Of a DNA stretch of 9,561 bases, positions 9,070-9,561 are shown piece after piece; the first letter of the stretch is position 1; the number at the start of each line of letters is the position of its first letter. The DNA comes from an uncultured Collinsella sp. (GTDB taxonomy: Bacteria > Actinomycetota > Coriobacteriia > Coriobacteriales > Coriobacteriaceae), in contig CABUUJ010000069.1 of assembly GCA_902494715.1 (NCBI GenBank), forward strand, positions 1 to 9,561, in the 5' to 3' direction. A model generated the notes under the pieces. That model was not told where the DNA came from. It worked only from the letters and a program-made list of their open reading frames with translations, and did no database searches. The position numbers and the translations under genes are program-made.

Positions 9070-9083
9070 GAAGGAGACACATT

Positions 9084-9335
9084 ATGAAGGTTTCTGAAGT
9101 TTCCGAGACCCAGGCCGATAACCTGGTCCACATGCTCGACGCTTACGCCGAGAAGGGTGGCCACCACCTGAACATCAACGTCTTCAACCGTGAGACGCTG
9201 CTCGACGCTCAGGCTCACCCCGAGAAGTACCCGCAGCTGACCATCCGCGTTTCCGGCTATGCCGTGAACTTCCACACGCTCACCAAGGAGCAGCAGGACG
9301 AGGTCATTGCGCGTACCTTCCACGACAAGTTCTAA
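9084..9335 (+). CDS. grcA: Separate glycyl-radical domain of pyruvate formate-lyase (GrcA-like)
   Basis: This 83-residue protein corresponds to the C-terminal domain of PFL. Residues 25-83 match the end of E. coli PflB almost throughout, including HPEKYPQLTIRVSGYAV, with the radical Gly58 (codon 9255-9257; E. coli Gly734), and the terminal TKEQQDEVIARTF. It also resembles the autonomous radical cofactor GrcA/YfiD, which repairs oxygen-cleaved PFL in E. coli, but GrcA is about 127 residues with a different N-terminal part. Here residues 1-24 instead resemble the PFL linker. Because the upstream pflB has no radical glycine, this protein is probably a required subunit that the PFL activase modifies. 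AAGGAG (9071-9076) lies 7 nt before the ATG, a stronger placement than for pflB. The start is clean, with no trace of a frameshift. Confidence 0.93.
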   Translation: MKVSEVSETQADNLVHMLDAYAEKGGHHLNINVFNRETLLDAQAHPEKYPQLTIRVSGYAVNFHTLTKEQQDEVIARTFHDKF

Positions 9336-9400
9336 AGGGGTTTAACTCCTGCAGGATCGCCGGGCCGCTTTGGGTTACTTTCCAAAACGTCCTCGGACAT

Positions 9401-9443
9401 GCAAAGAGGCTCGCTGCGCACTTCGTGCGGCGAGCCTCTTTGC
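9401..9443 (+). terminator. Long hairpin between convergent genes, probable bidirectional terminator
   Basis: A perfect 14-bp outer stem (GCAAAGAGGCTCGC and complement) continues through a 2-nt bulge into CGCAC/GTGCG around a TTC loop. It begins 65 nt after the radical-domain stop and lies 12 nt beyond the stop of the convergent gene, so it can serve both. Neither side has a proper T-run, which lowers confidence in intrinsic termination. Confidence 0.6.
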
Positions 9444-9455
9444 GTCCTGACGCTC

Positions 9456-9561
9456 CTATTTGGCAAGGTGTTTTTTAGAATCCATTTCGCGCTCGGCCTC
9501 GAAGGCCTGCCTGTCCCAATCGAGCGGAAGTCCGGCCTCGACCCATGCCTCGTAGGCCCTC
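9456..9561 (-). CDS. C-terminal end of an unidentified protein (partial)
   Basis: An open frame enters from the right edge and ends at TAG (9456-9458), giving 34 residues: RAYEAWVEAGLPLDWD, then RQAFEAEREM, then DSKKHLAK. The acidic/basic, Trp-containing composition and a lysine-rich end look like real coding sequence, and a hairpin follows the stop at a suitable distance. I do not recognise the family and see no motif. It does not look like the end of a PFL activase, the neighbour one might expect. Confidence 0.5.
   Translation of the reverse strand, partial: RAYEAWVEAGLPLDWDRQAFEAEREMDSKKHLAK

Overview
The window reads as a moderately GC-rich, strictly fermentative anaerobe, most likely an actinobacterium of the Coriobacteriia (Collinsella-like). 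I infer this from codon use, the G+C level, the pairing of a pyruvate formate-lyase (PFL) locus with a Firmicutes-type DAHP synthase, and protein similarity recalled from memory; no database was searched.

Layout. On the minus strand, read right to left, are a MarR-type regulator (5948-6397) and the two halves of an ABC exporter (3585-5951 and 1729-3585). The three genes are joined by a 4-nt GTGA overlap and a 1-nt TAATG overlap, and a 16-bp terminator follows at 1663-1698. Next comes an intergenic stretch (1160-1728) with a 44-bp repeat in two inverted copies and a probable promoter. It leads into a class I DAHP synthase (128-1159), which ends at its own terminator (23-51). On the plus strand, after a 549-bp intergenic region, are the PFL genes. 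The right edge holds the last 34 codons of an unidentified convergent minus-strand gene, separated from the PFL genes by a long hairpin.

The most notable feature is that PFL is encoded as two separate chains. The 683-codon pflB carries the Cys-Cys active site but stops before the glycyl-radical domain. An 83-codon downstream gene with its own ribosome binding site supplies that missing C-terminal domain, with Gly58 in the RVSGYAV motif. Together they add up to one normal PFL (766 versus about 760 residues). The 85-bp gap holds two hairpins and an extended -10 promoter motif, so the radical-bearing chain may be made in excess or renewed separately.

The ABC pair is an asymmetric heterodimer. 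The upstream subunit has Asp for the catalytic Glu and Gln for the switch His; the downstream subunit has an LSQGQ signature but an intact Glu and His. The upstream subunit also carries an extra segment of about 200 residues between its first two membrane helices, predicted to lie outside the cell.
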